The notes beneath the pieces are model-generated. The model was not told the DNA's origin. It was given only the letters and a program-made list of their open reading frames with translations, and did not search any database. From Timema cristinae (lineage: Eukaryota; Arthropoda; Insecta; Phasmatodea; Timematidae): 64,000 bases of DNA. The translations under genes and the position numbers were made by a program. The stretch is from contig JBCFYV010000012.1 of NCBI GenBank assembly GCA_039000515.1, positions 16,386,479-16,450,478 on the forward strand, read 5' to 3'. The stretch's first letter is position 1. Each line of letters starts with the position of its first letter. Shown one piece after another: positions 26,675-36,225 of this stretch.

Positions 26675-27067
26675 CAGCTGCTCCCTTGTTTGCCTTAAAC
26701 TACTAACTTTGAGTGTCAGAAGCGACTTTCAGAGGAAGTAGGCGGCTATTTTTTGCCTAAAGTACCGATCTGCAGTCACAGATCATAACCTTTATGTGTG
26801 AATGTGTAAGTTGATTGTGAAGGGAAAATGGAGTTGGTGGGTGAAGGTTTGTATGTTGGGAGCAGCAGTGTTGGTGTGTAGTAGCTAGATCGAGCCCTCA
26901 TACACTGTGATGGAAAACACAAGCGCAGTTAGGCCCGATGTGAGTGGTGTAGTGTGTAAGTAAGTTCTAGACGAGCTGAAAGAAAATACATGGAATAATA
27001 TTAGTCACTAAGCGAAGATGGCGTTGATGAAAGTGAAAGTGTGAATAGAATGATTCCGGTGTATTTC
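26675..27067 (-). other. Jockey 3' UTR
   Basis: Non-coding sequence between the ORF2 stop and the TSD. It has neither a clear AATAAA near the end nor a poly(A) or simple-repeat tail. Confidence 0.7.
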
Positions 27068-29767
27068 TCATTCGAGTCGGGGCTTCTTGTATCTCCTTGT
27101 CTCATGGGGGTCGTATTGGCCGAGTCTTCTAATTATGGCGCTATCCTCTACCTCGCGGGCTCGTTTATAGAACTTGTCGCCTCGCTGCCGGAAGATTTCC
27201 TGTAATGTCGCACAGCCAGTGGTAGCGTGAATGAACTCGTTGCTGGATCGGGTGTTGACACCTAGGATACTCCTAATCACCTTGTTTTGTACTGTTTGCA
27301 GTGTACCTAACACTGACTCTGGGGCATACCCCCACGCCTCACATCCGTATATCAGTATTGGTTGTACTAGACTCTTGTATAGTAGCATCTTGTTGTTGAT
27401 CCCTAGCACTGGGGTCTTGAGCAGGCCGTAGTTTGCGATGAATGCCCCCATTGCCTTTTTTCTTGTATAGTTTACATGCTCCTTCCATGCGAGTTTAGAG
27501 TCGATCATCACCCCAAGGTATTTCATAGCGTTCTTGTAGGGAATATCCTCCTCCAAAACTACAAACTGGGCCGGTGTTTGGGGTCTCCTCCTAGTAATCA
27601 ACATGGCTGACGATTTTTCTGCATTTACTTTAATTCTCCATTTTTCCAGCCAACCACTGAACTCGTCCAGGTATCGTTGCAGACGGCGATGGGCGTATTT
27701 CACGTTCTTGTTGGCAGTGTAGAACATTGTATCGTCTGCGAAGAGCCTGGTCTTTATCATCGGGTCGGTGGGGATGTCAGCGACGTAAACAGTGTAAAGG
27801 AACGGGGAGAGTGCCGACCCCTGTGGCACCCCCGCTCCGACCCTATGAAGAAGCGACCTTTTCCCTTCTATCTTGACCTGAAATTGTCGCCCAGTTAAAA
27901 AACTGTTGATTATCTGCACATATACTTTTGGGAAATTGGCTTGAATTAATTTATAGATAAGGCCGGCGTGCCAGACCTTATCAAATGCCTTCTCTACATC
28001 CATAAGTACTGCTAGCGTGACTTCCCCGATATTGAAACTTTCTGTCACATCCTCCACTAGGCTCAGGACCGGGTGTATCGTTGAGTGCCGGGTCCGAAAT
28101 CCGAACTGGGCATCGGGGATAATCCTGTGGTCCCTGCCGAAGGCTTTCAGTCGCTGCAAAATTATTTTTTCAAATAGTTTCCCTATACTGCTAAGAAGAC
28201 TGATGGGCCGCCTGTTCTGCGGGAATTTGCAGTCCTTGCCTGGTTTAGGCAGTGAGACAACGTCGGCAACTTTCCATGCCTCCGGGAAGTAACCTGCCAG
28301 CAATGCCTTTGAAAACATTTTTGTTAATAGTTGGATTACACCTTCCGGTGCGTGTCGCAGCATCTCATTTGAGATCCTGTCTTGGCCTGCCGCTTTTCGT
28401 GGCTTCAACTTTTCCACCTGGTGGGAGACTTCATTCCTGGTGATGGGGGGTGGTAGCTCTATAACCGGCTCTGCTAAATATACCCCAACCGTTCTTCTTA
28501 CAGTCCTGGTAAACTCTTCGTCTTGGGGCTCTGAGTTTGCCTTGAACTGAACTTCCAGTGATTCAGCTATGGCCTCTGCCTTGGCCTCTCCCTGGTATAC
28601 CAACCCTCTTCTTCCGTGGATGACCGTGGTCCCCGTCTTTCCTTTCGTGCCTTTGAGTTGTCTCGACGCCTTTCACACGTTGCCGTCCACAGCTAGAGTG
28701 TTCGTTACGAATTCGTTCCAGTTGGAGATCTTTAGAGCTTTGGCCTTCCTGCGCACCAGGGCTCTTAGCCTGTTGTACTCATCCCGATGCCTCGGATCCC
28801 TACGCGCTTCCCTCTTAAGGGCTATCATGAAGCTCAGCTCAGGGTCGTCCCTCTTCAAAGTCACCGGTGGCGTCTCGAAAACAGTTGTTCCACGGTACGC
28901 TTCGAGTATTGTAGCCGTCAGAAGGGTAATGGAGCTGTCCACTTCTTCCGGGGAATTTACCTCTATGTTCAATGGAATAGCCTCTGACAGTACCCGCCAA
29001 TACTCTTCCCAGTCACTTCTGGGTATCTTCCTCCTGTGATAAGCCAGTCTTGGATTTGTCTTCAGTGATATTCTTCCGAAGACCGGGAGATGGTCGGAGT
29101 CGAGTTCATTCAGGGCTTCGAGATCTTCCGGTAGCGTGTCGAGATCCGTCAGGACTACATCCAGTACGTCGGGGAGATGCCTGTAGTTTGAAGGATAGTA
29201 CGTCGGCTCGTTAGTCGCCAGGACTGTATAGTTTTTGGTTGCTGCCTGGCCAGCCAGTGTCCGGCCTGCCTGATTTGACACGCGACTGTTCCAGCTCGTG
29301 TGTTTACAGTTGAGATCTCCCGCTATGAGGAAGTCCTTTCTCGACGTGAGTCTGTCTAGATCCTCGATGGTGAAGGGGACAGCAGGGCTTCTGTAAACAG
29401 CGGTAAACACTATCTGCGTCCGCCCTGTGGGAATGGCTATCGAAGTGGATTCGATATAATCTATAGCCGATAAATTTGTTTGGTAGTGAGCAAGGTTACT
29501 ACGCACCAACACGGCTGTGCCCCCTCCCCTACCAACTGTTCTATCGTTGCGGTACATCTCGTAACCGAAGAACCTCATCTTCTTTTGTTCTGATAGGTGG
29601 GTCTCACAGATCAGAGCAATGTCGACTCCATACGTCTCCAGAAGTTTTCGGAACTCGTGTTCTTGTAGTACCAACCCATTAGCATTCCAGAACAGAATGT
29701 TAAATGAGTCTTCTGTGCCTCTTCCCTGCTCAGTACCCATTGCAGAAGAATTCAGTTGCGGCTTCAA
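27068..29767 (-). pseudogene. Jockey ORF2 (APE endonuclease + reverse transcriptase), one in-frame TGA
   Basis: The enzyme nicks target DNA and copies the element RNA by target-primed reverse transcription. Residues 1-364 form the APE-like endonuclease: 'ILFWNANGL' (N30), 'ICETHL' (E55), 'VYRSP' (Y125), 'AGDLNCKH' (D151, N153, H156) and 'DSDHLPVF' (D225, H226), all catalytic positions present. Codon 365 is TGA (28675-28673). The reading frame continues unchanged beyond it, so one substitution (for example from TGG) explains the break. The RT follows with 'LPKPGKD', 'RRPISLLSSIGKLFEKI', 'DVEKAFDKVW', 'GVPQGSALSPFLY' and the catalytic 'RLFADDT' (27742-27731). Total about 900 codons, normal for Jockey. 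Confidence 0.93.
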
Positions 29768-31083
29768 GAAGTATCATTACTTTGGTTGTTTTGTCAGGCG
29801 CGTTCTTCAGCCTTACTACATACTTCCTCAGGAGTTGGAGTAAGCCTGCGACGTTAATATCTTTGATGATTTGTAGAAGGTCCTTTAAGTCCAAGGATTC
29901 ATCCATGTCACGGTCCTCTTTCTTGTCCTTTTTGGTCATCCTCTTGACAACTCCACTATAAGATGGTTTTCTCAATCCCATGTTTGTTGGTGGTGTTGGT
30001 TGGCTAACCGAAATTTGCTGGCCAGTTGATGGTTTAAGATACCCCACCACGCGGGAAGAAGGGTTAGCCACTTTGCTTTCCCCTTCCTTTGTCTTTCCTG
30101 ACCCTTGGTTTTTCTTTTCCAGCTCACGTATAAATTTAGGGCAATTGCGATAGCTAGCTGCGTGCGGTCCCTTGCAGTTCACGCATTGTGCTGGTGTTGT
30201 TTTGTCCTTTTTCTGGCACTCTACTGTCAGGTGTTCCCCTATACACTTGACGCAGCGTGGTTTTTGGGCACAGTAGTTCTTGGAGTGGCCAAAACGTTGG
30301 CAACGGTGGCACTGTAGAATTGTGCTCTGTGAAGCACGGTACTCCTCGATCTTCACTACCGTGTGGTTGATGACTTTTACCTTGTATATCTCACCCACTC
30401 CTTCTGTTCTCGCAAGGGTGCAGACAAATATTGGTAGGGGTCTCGGTGTCGCTGCTTGTGGAGCAGATTTCGAGTATAATTGCCTCACATAGGTTGGCGT
30501 GAATCCCCTGTTCTCCAGTTCCTCCTTTATTTCTGCGCAGGGCATACTTGCATGAAGGCCCTTGATTACTGCCTTGAAGGGCTTGTCCTTGGGAAGAACA
30601 TAAGTGAAGTGTTCCAAAGTGTTCTATTTAAGCAGCTTTAACAAAGCGGAATAATCTCTGTAGGAGGTCGTGACCTCCTTAATACCCTGTGCAATACAAT
30701 ACACTTTGTAGTCATCTTGCAGGCCGCTGTTTAGGAGTTTTATAACTTTATTGTATTGTGTTGCGTTTGTTACGATCACTGGAGGGGTTGCGACGTGGGG
30801 TGGAACTTTCTTTCGTGCCTCCACTCGGTTGCCCCGTTTGACTAATCGTTGGTTCATCCCGTAGGCTAGACAAGCTGGCAAACTTGTTATTGACTTTTAT
30901 AGCCTTTGATTGTAGTACTTCCTGTCCCGGCCTGGTCCTGAGTTTCCGCTTGAGTCCAGAAACTGGCTCAAAGTTTTTTTCTGTTTCAGTGTTGGCTGGG
31001 GCCCCTGCCTGGCCTTGGTCTTCCATGTCATCATCATCGTCCGTTCCTTCAACGTCGATATCTACTTCCGGGTCGGAGGCCAT
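29730..31083 (-). pseudogene. Jockey ORF1 (gag-like, three CCHC knuckles), broken
   Basis: The protein is the RNA-binding nucleocapsid-like partner of a Jockey element. The start ATG (31083) opens an acidic N-terminus ('VEGTDDDDDMEDQ') followed by a basic patch. The frame must shift between about 30875 and 30810, after which 'RKKVPPHVATPPVIV' continues. A TAG stop at 30626-30624 interrupts, and the same frame resumes as 'LEHFTYVLPKDKPF'. Three zinc knuckles then follow: C-x2-C-x4-H-x4-C, C-x2-C-x3-H-x4-C and C-x2-C-x3-H-x6-C (roughly 30311-30141). It ends at 29730, overlapping the ORF2 start by 38 bases in another frame. The lesions would prevent full-length protein. Confidence 0.9.
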
Positions 31084-31109
31084 TTCCCCCTCTTGACTTG
31101 TCCCTTGCG

Positions 31110-31480
31110 GTATACCACCCTACCCGACTTCGGTCGGCATGTAATAGATCACTAAATAAACACTAACACTGATAATATAATACAAAAATACACTAGCTGA
31201 CGACGTAACACTGCACTTATAAGTTGTGTACAAGCACTGTTGTGTTATGCTGTGTTCGTTCAACTCACTAACACTATCCGACCTCAGTCGGCACGTAATA
31301 TATCACGAATAAACAAATTACACTCGTTGGCGACGTTACACTACACTGACGCGTTGTGTACAAGCACTGTTTGTGTTATTCTGTTGTCATTCAACTCATT
31401 AACACTAACCGACTTCAGTCGGCACGGATATCACACAATGAATAATAACAACGTTTCACTGCACTGACTGAACGTAGACT
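31110..31480 (-). promoter_or_regulatory. Tandem repeats in the Jockey 5' UTR
   Basis: Three related units are marked by the imperfect palindrome CCGAC[TC]TC[AG]GTCGG at 31124-31137, 31278-31291 and 31409-31422 (spacings 154 and 131). Other shared blocks are 'GTTGTGTACAAGCACTGT' and 'TTCAACTCA.TAACACTA'. The third unit is partial. Position upstream of ORF1 in an element that needs an internal promoter suggests promoter repeats; that role is inference. Confidence 0.6.
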
Positions 31481-31530
31481 GTGTCTATGGTATGACGTGA
31501 AGTTGGAGCATTTATGACCTCCATTACATG

Positions 31531-31848
31531 TTTGAAGAAATTATTTTAATTAGTAAATTACGTTTTAAAATTGTTTTCTATATTTATCTAGTTTAACAAC
31601 CCATAAATCTCTACTCCCTGTCTAGTTTATTATTAGACAGGCTGGTCACTCATCAATGGTTGACCTTGAAAGCACTCCCTCCCCTATTCCCAAGCCACAA
31701 AATAAGCTCTTTCACTAGATGAACCTAAATAAATAACAGTTGACAGGATGAGCACGGAAAGTAGGGTAGCTCCCAATGTGATTGTCTCTCAACTAGCTTA
31801 AAATAGTCCCCATCTAAAGTATACATTAAATTTCTAAGCCAAATTTGC
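31531..31848. other. Remnant of the T1 intron between two insertions
   Basis: Sequence left between the Jockey element and the SINE. No coding signal. It should be original intron 2 of the T1 gene. Confidence 0.6.
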
Positions 31849-31858
31849 ATACCATCTT

Positions 31859-32145
31859 GGTGACCTGGCGGTCTAGGGGTAAGGTGTCAGACTTCTGTGC
31901 TGGCGGCCGGGGTTCAATCCTCGGTCCCGGCACAGATTTATCTGATTACCAAACCCTTCTTTCACCTCTGACAAGACATCTTGTGAATGTGGGGAATGCC
32001 AGGCCTCCACCGTGGTTCGGATTCCACGTTAAACTGTAGGTCCTTCATTTCATCTCACAATCACCCTACCATTACATATTAGCGTAAGGGCGTATAACCC
32101 GAACGGGTAGTAAGACGCGGTGCTAATAATAATAATAATAATAAT
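31859..32145 (+). mobile_element. SINE family A, full length, TSD ATACCATCTT
   Basis: Exact 10 bp repeats at 31849-31858 and 32146-32155 define a 287 bp element. The head has 'CCTGGCGGTCTAGGGGTAAG' (box A) and 'CGGGGTTCAATCCTCGGTCC' (box B), as in a tRNA-derived Pol III promoter. The body contains 'GACAAGACATCTTGTGAATG' and 'GGAATGCCAGGC'. The 3' module is 'GCGTATAACCCGAACGGGTA' / 'GTAAGACGCGGTGCTAATAA' and the tail is (AAT)n. It inserted opposite to the T1 gene, right at a splice donor. Confidence 0.93.
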
Positions 32146-32149
32146 ATAC

Positions 32150-32251
32150 CATCTTCTTTTAGGAGTTGTTGCTCAGAGGTGGAAACACCTTCAGTTTCTA
32201 ACGCGTTCATGGCTAATTTTACCATCAATTTACCCCGAGAAGCCATAAATA
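32150..32251 (-). other. T1 coding exon 1 (splice sites visible)
   Basis: The acceptor 'TTATTTTGCAG' ends at 32252; the ATG is at 32246. The exon ends 'GAAGATG' with donor GT at 32149-32148, leaving one base of the next codon. That base joins GT of the next exon to give Gly, and the frame stays open across the junction. The donor lies inside the TSD of the adjacent SINE. Confidence 0.75.
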
Positions 32252-32383
32252 CTGCAAAATAAATATTCATGATTAACTTAATAAGTTTGAGTAGAATTAG
32301 TATTTAAAATTAGGTAAATAGTTATCAAGTCACAACTAAGAAACTGGTATCTAAAATCTATAGAGTTAAAATATTTTTTGGCT

Positions 32384-32620
32384 ATAACGTCATAATCAAG
32401 AATAATAAAAACTAAATACTAATTAACAGTAATATTTAATCGAAAATAACGTCATAATAGAAAATAATACTGATTTCAATATTACAATTTGAAAATAGTT
32501 TTTCAGAATAACGTCATAAAGCGAATTAATACGAAACCATAATAATAATTTTGGTGGAAGAACGTCACATTACAAAATATTCCCAGTATAAACAAAGTAA
32601 AATTTATTACGAAGACAGTC
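32384..32620. repeat. 62 bp-spaced repeats beside the T1 terminus
   Basis: The motif ATAACGTCATAA occurs at 32384-32395, 32446-32457 and 32508-32519, and a variant (GAACGTCACAT) near 32560. Intervening AT-rich sequence is weakly similar. The array lies in the first intron of the T1 gene, about 330-560 bp from its right end. Such subterminal arrays may bind transposase or regulate transcription; on the minus strand the core TTATGACGTTAT includes a TGACGT half-site. Confidence 0.55.
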
Positions 32621-32676
32621 ACAAGTCGAAATAATACGTTTTTAATGATAACAAATTAAGCTAAATTTATTCTTAC

Positions 32677-32900
32677 CTTTGCAACATGGACGACTTAAGT
32701 GAAAATATGACTTTGTTTCTGAGAACGAAACACCAAGTGCTAACTGAGATAACACACTATAGAAATAAGGCAAGTAACAAAAATGCACAGCGCAATAACG
32801 ACATTACTGCTCCCTCTCGGCCATTTTTAGAAACTCGCTCAAGTCGTTCTTCCAGTAAAAAGTACTTCAGATTCCCTTTCATTTTTTGCAATTAACTAAA
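32677..32900 (-). other. Probable 5' untranslated exon of the T1 gene
   Basis: On the minus strand the sequence 'TTGCAAAG' is followed by 'GTAAGAATAAATT', a strong 5' splice donor with GT at 32676-32675. It sits just inside the T1 terminal repeat and upstream of the acceptor at 32253-32252. The transcript start is not visible, so the upstream limit is a guess. Confidence 0.5.
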
Positions 32901-32948
32901 AAACGACAATTTTTGAGTTATGTCATTATTCTAGCAAATAAGCGATAT

Positions 32949-33572
32949 TTACTCTATTGGTTTAGGAATGATAATATATAATTTATAATGTTTCTCGAAT
33001 TTGCGTTGAGGAGAGTGAAAAGCCCATTATGAAATACTTATGTACACACGTCCGATATTTGAGCGCCACCCTTCCAACATATGTAAAATAAACATCTACG
33101 TGGATACTAGTTTGGGTTGTTATTAATTATTGCTATAATAAACGTTTTAGGCGATTGTGGTCTTCATCAGTTATAAAAATACAAAATTTATTATATAAGT
33201 TTTTTTGAATTAAAATTATTCGATTACAAGTTAAATGTTGGTTTATTTAAATTAAATATATTGACTTTGCTAACTCACATTTGCACGGCTTTTAGGCCCA
33301 AGAAACGTCATTTTATCCGTATTTAAACAGAACAAGAATCTCAAATGATATTGATAGATTGCGGTGGAAGATGACACAATAAATCAACAATTGAGTAGGT
33401 ATGATGAAACCAAAATACCTCTTGCATTTAGTGAATTTATCCTTTATCACGCTGTCAGAGAAGTGACTATGAGATAAAGTTCTCAAACTTGGTTGTTGTA
33501 AAGTAGGCCTATGTTTATTTTTGGAACGTTCAAGCCTCCTATTTTCGTTGTTATATAAATAATATTGATTTA
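32949..33572. other. AT-rich flank of T1 with a SINE fragment
   Basis: A segment around 32995-33040 resembles the family B SINE body on the minus strand ('TTTGCGTTGAGGAGAGTG'). Otherwise no feature was found. Confidence 0.35.
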
Positions 33573-33792
33573 ATACTTACCACCGTTAGAGCTACACGCC
33601 TAAGTACTAGTTACGCTAATCGGTTAGGAATTAGGAGGTTGAACCCGAATTTTCGTGGAGGGAGATTGTAAAACCATTTAGGAAAAACCACCCCAGTTCA
33701 CCCGAGGAGATTCGAACCTCAATCTTCCTGTCCTAGGCAGTCTAGCTCAACACGAAACTAATGCGTTAGCTTACATGCCACCAAGGCGGGTA
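33573..33792 (-). mobile_element. SINE family B, near full length
   Basis: Plus strand shows the decayed reversed tail, 'GTACTAGTTACGCTAATCGG', the body 'TTTTCGTGGAGGGAGA', reversed box B 'GAGATTCGAACCTCAATC' and a reversed head ending 'GCCACCAAGGCGGGTAAC'. It matches the order of 22826-23095. Confidence 0.8.
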
Positions 33793-34442
33793 ACAATATT
33801 AACATCATGCCCATCAAAGCTGTAAGACTTCATTAGCATAACTTCAAATCAAATAATTCATTTTTTAGCTTAGCAACAAAAATAACACTTCATAATTAAC
33901 TATTTTTGAATAACACAATAGTTTTCAAAGAATTTTTTTAAATATCTCAAAAAAGGGTAAATGTAACTATAAATTATGTATTTCATAGTTGTAAGACTAG
34001 TTAAGACTTTTATATAAGCTTGGCAAACCTTAAGCTCACTTTCCTAAGTTTCTCGGCGTCCTTTCTTCATTTATAACGTAAGCATATTACTCTTGCCAAG
34101 TGATATTTCAACTTTGTCTTTAGTTACTAGCAGCCTTAAGGTATTACAAATGGAAGCGCTTCTCTTGAACTTTATGTCAGTTAAAAATATATTCAAAACT
34201 TGTTTTTAAAAAAAGTTGGTTAACATCAGTTATCAAACGTGACAAGTTATATCCACGTGACGGAGGAATCTAGAGCTATTTTAAATAAATTTACTATTGT
34301 TAAAAAAGGACAAAGCTACCATGAATGACCTATACCAGATTGGTTCGTGAGTTGATAATTTGTATGTAAGCCCATAACAAGTCTCGAAAATTTACTAGAT
34401 GTGAGGTCACATGATCTGAAGCCGTCACTTTTGATAGATATT
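33793..34442. other. AT-rich, no gene seen
   Basis: No feature could be supported. Confidence 0.35.
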
Positions 34443-34455
34443 ATCATTACCTATA

Positions 34456-34731
34456 TTATTATTATAACCGCGTCTTACTACCCGTTCGGGTTATACGCAC
34501 TTACGCTAATGTGTAATGATAGGGTGATTGTGAGATGAAATGAAGGACCTACAGTTTAACGTGGAATCCGAACCACGGTGGCGGCCTGGCATTCCCCACA
34601 TTCACAAGATGTCTTGTCAGAGGTGAAGGAAGGGTTTGGAAATCAGATAAATCTGTGCCGGGACCGAGGATTGAACCCCGGCCGCCAGCACAGAAGTCTG
34701 ACACCTTACCCCTAGACCACCAGGTCACCCC
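34456..34731 (-). mobile_element. SINE family A, full length, TSD ATCATTACCTATA
   Basis: Exact 13 bp repeats at 34443-34455 and 34732-34744 flank a 276 bp copy of family A in reverse orientation. It is nearly identical to the one at 31859-32145: reversed tail 'CCGCGTCTTACTACCCGTTC', body, reversed box B 'GAGGATTGAACCCCGGCC' and head 'CCCCTAGACCACCAGGTCAC'. The closeness of the two copies suggests recent activity. Confidence 0.93.
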
Positions 34732-34744
34732 ATCATTACCTATA

Positions 34745-35934
34745 AAATAACACTAATAATATAATACAATATTATCAATAACTTGGCCTAAGATAGTTCT
34801 CATTTTCCAAGCGACTCTTTCAATGAAAATTGGACTGTAGCTTATAGGTGTTCAAGTGAGTTTGAATGGTGTTCGACATTGATTTTTAAAAACCAGGAAA
34901 CCATTTTTACTGTATTTAAGAAAGTTGTTTGAAAATAAACATTGCTGGAAAACTTTTTTAACATTTTAATTATTATTAAAATAGCTCAAAATTATTTATT
35001 GAAGTAAATTAATGATACTTTACAAATAAATAAGAATCACTTAAGTAAATATGGCGATAATGCTTACAAATAGATTAAAATACTATATAAAATTCATGAC
35101 AATGTTTCTTTAAGAACAAAGATGGTTAATTTAGAGAGTACAAACGGTTTCCTAACAAAATAGTATAATGTTAGAAACAATTAAAATATCTCTCGAACAA
35201 ATTTAAAGAGCACCGCCTACTTGGAGAAAAATCTCCTCACGCTGAAGTATATTTTATGTAAATGTAAGCTCGGATGTTTCAATACAACTAGAACAACCCT
35301 CAACTATGTTAACATTTTCTTTTGTGACCTCATTAAAAATATAAATACAACACTTAATTCTTTGAGGAAGGTTAGATAGATGCCAATGACCACTTACCTC
35401 CTTGTCGTGTAAAACGTATTTGAAAATGAGTTGAATAAAAACTTTCATACATTAAAAACCTAAGTAATTTAAATTGTACGTTTTTTTTACTGTTAATGTG
35501 TGAATATAGGAAACGTCAAAAAGGTCGAGTAGTTTTGAACTTTTTATAGCAACACTTTTTTTGGCCAAGATAAATCACATATTTTTCTTCGGTACAAACA
35601 TAAAGCTTACTTTTACTCACAAGTTGATATTAACAGGTTCTTGTAATTGGTAGTGAGCAGAGCCCGGATTTTGATGACATGCAATTTTTTTTTTGTTCAT
35701 CAGAGACAATGCTCAGTTGTACACAAACTCTATTCATGATTCCCTGGTTGTATAAATGTATATTTTATAGGACTTTTTGGTCATTTTTTGCCACTTTATA
35801 TTGTTATGTCATTTTTCTTGCTTTTTTTGTTTAATAATTATTTTTTAGCATTTCTTTGTAAAGAACATTTAAAATTGTTTGAAAATGACTAGTGAACTGC
35901 TTGTCTAATGCTTTATTGACTCATTCTTCATGTC
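34745..35934. other. AT-rich, no gene seen
   Basis: Short open frames (for example 35448-35254 minus) carry no recognisable motif. No repeat structure noted. Confidence 0.35.
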
Positions 35935-36050
35935 ACAATATGGGTGGAAGGGGATTGACCTCCTCCAATTCAGAGTGAGGCGCCTGCTGGTTATAGGAGG
36001 CGGGCTACTATTCCGTGGGCCACCCTTGTGTAGTAGTAGTAGTAGTATAG
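35935..36050 (+). mobile_element. Probable LINE 3' tail ending in (TAG)n
   Basis: A GC-richer island with 'GGGGATTGACCTCCTCCAAT', 'GAGGCGCCTGCTGGTTATAG' and 'GGGCCACCCTTG' ends in six TAG/GTA units. An abrupt composition change and a terminal trinucleotide repeat are typical of a non-LTR 3' end. The family is not identified. Confidence 0.4.
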
Positions 36051-36164
36051 TATATAAACCTTGAAGCTGACTTTTTTTTAGATTTTTTAAATTAATTAAA
36101 AACTGGTAGGAAGAAATAAAATGAAGCGATTTTTTTCAGTCTGTTTGAATAAAAAATAAGTCTT

Positions 36165-36206
36165 GCCCGGGGTAGCCACGCTATTCATTGCATTGCTACC
36201 TCGGGC
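36165..36206. repeat. Short hairpin next to a CAACGCCGGGTA motif
   Basis: 'GCCCGGGGTAGC' at 36165-36176 pairs with 'GCTACCTCGGGC' at 36195-36206, followed by 'AACGCCGGGTACTTCTG', a phrase I recall from the ends of dispersed insect repeats. Probably part of a larger decayed element. Confidence 0.4.
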
Positions 36207-36225
36207 AACGCCGGGTACTTCTGTA

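Larger units (their letters stand above)
26675..31519 (-). mobile_element. Jockey-clade non-LTR retrotransposon, 4.85 kb, nearly complete, inactive
   Basis: From 5' to 3' on the minus strand: a 5' UTR with three tandem repeats (31519-31084), ORF1 (31083-29730), ORF2 (29767-27068) and a 393 bp 3' UTR. Matching 11 bp TSDs define it. It has no LTRs. The two-ORF layout with a CCHC gag-like protein and an endonuclease-RT protein is typical of Jockey. ORF1 carries a frameshift and a stop, ORF2 a single stop. There is no obvious poly(A) at the 3' junction ('GGGAGCAGCTG' then TSD), which is unusual for Jockey. It lies in the first coding intron of the T1 gene, in the same orientation as that gene. 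Confidence 0.9.
24278..32251 (-). pseudogene. T1 transposase-like gene, four exons, disabled
   Basis: Coding starts at ATG 32246 and ends at TAA 24280-24278; coding exons are 32246-32150, 26551-26399 and 26256-24278. The product would be roughly 740 residues. N-terminal part: 'MASRGKLMVKLAMNALETEG', then a Ser-rich, acidic segment. Middle: a Cys-rich stretch ('CTDNCKLKC'), 'HPKYRYVREGGSRNKRRNNN', 'IPQIESHYTRANTSKHFI', and 'FFQPKKD' followed by a C-x2-C pair. Core: 'VFQCPKGDVSVFYYKSKFN', 'DCFVWDESCGNRGINDLGTC', 'IFYSDNCAGQQKN' (about 24885-24850) and 'GHTQSEGDSAHSLIE' (24766-24722). C-terminal: 'YEMCSEDFYDWK' and 'RKKAELLELLKKNLIPKYYS'. I recognise this as a multi-copy insect family usually left uncharacterized (possibly the domain filed as DUF7869; not certain). 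At least three in-frame stops (25883, 25526, 25349) and several frameshifts disable it. Confidence 0.8.
23684..32948 (-). mobile_element. DNA transposon T1 with ~39 bp TIRs, carrying a broken intron-containing gene
   Basis: 23684-23721 and 32910-32948 are inverted copies. Read inwards, both begin 'ATATCGCT.ATTTGC' and end 'ATGACATAACTCAAAAA', with about three mismatches and one indel. Between them, on the minus strand, lies a gene with a 5' untranslated exon, three coding exons and a stop at 24278. Subtracting the Jockey and SINE insertions (with one TSD each) leaves an element of about 4.1 kb. Exact ends and TSD are uncertain because the terminus sits in an ATAT context; a TA duplication is possible. 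I infer that the internal gene is the transposase. Confidence 0.75.
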
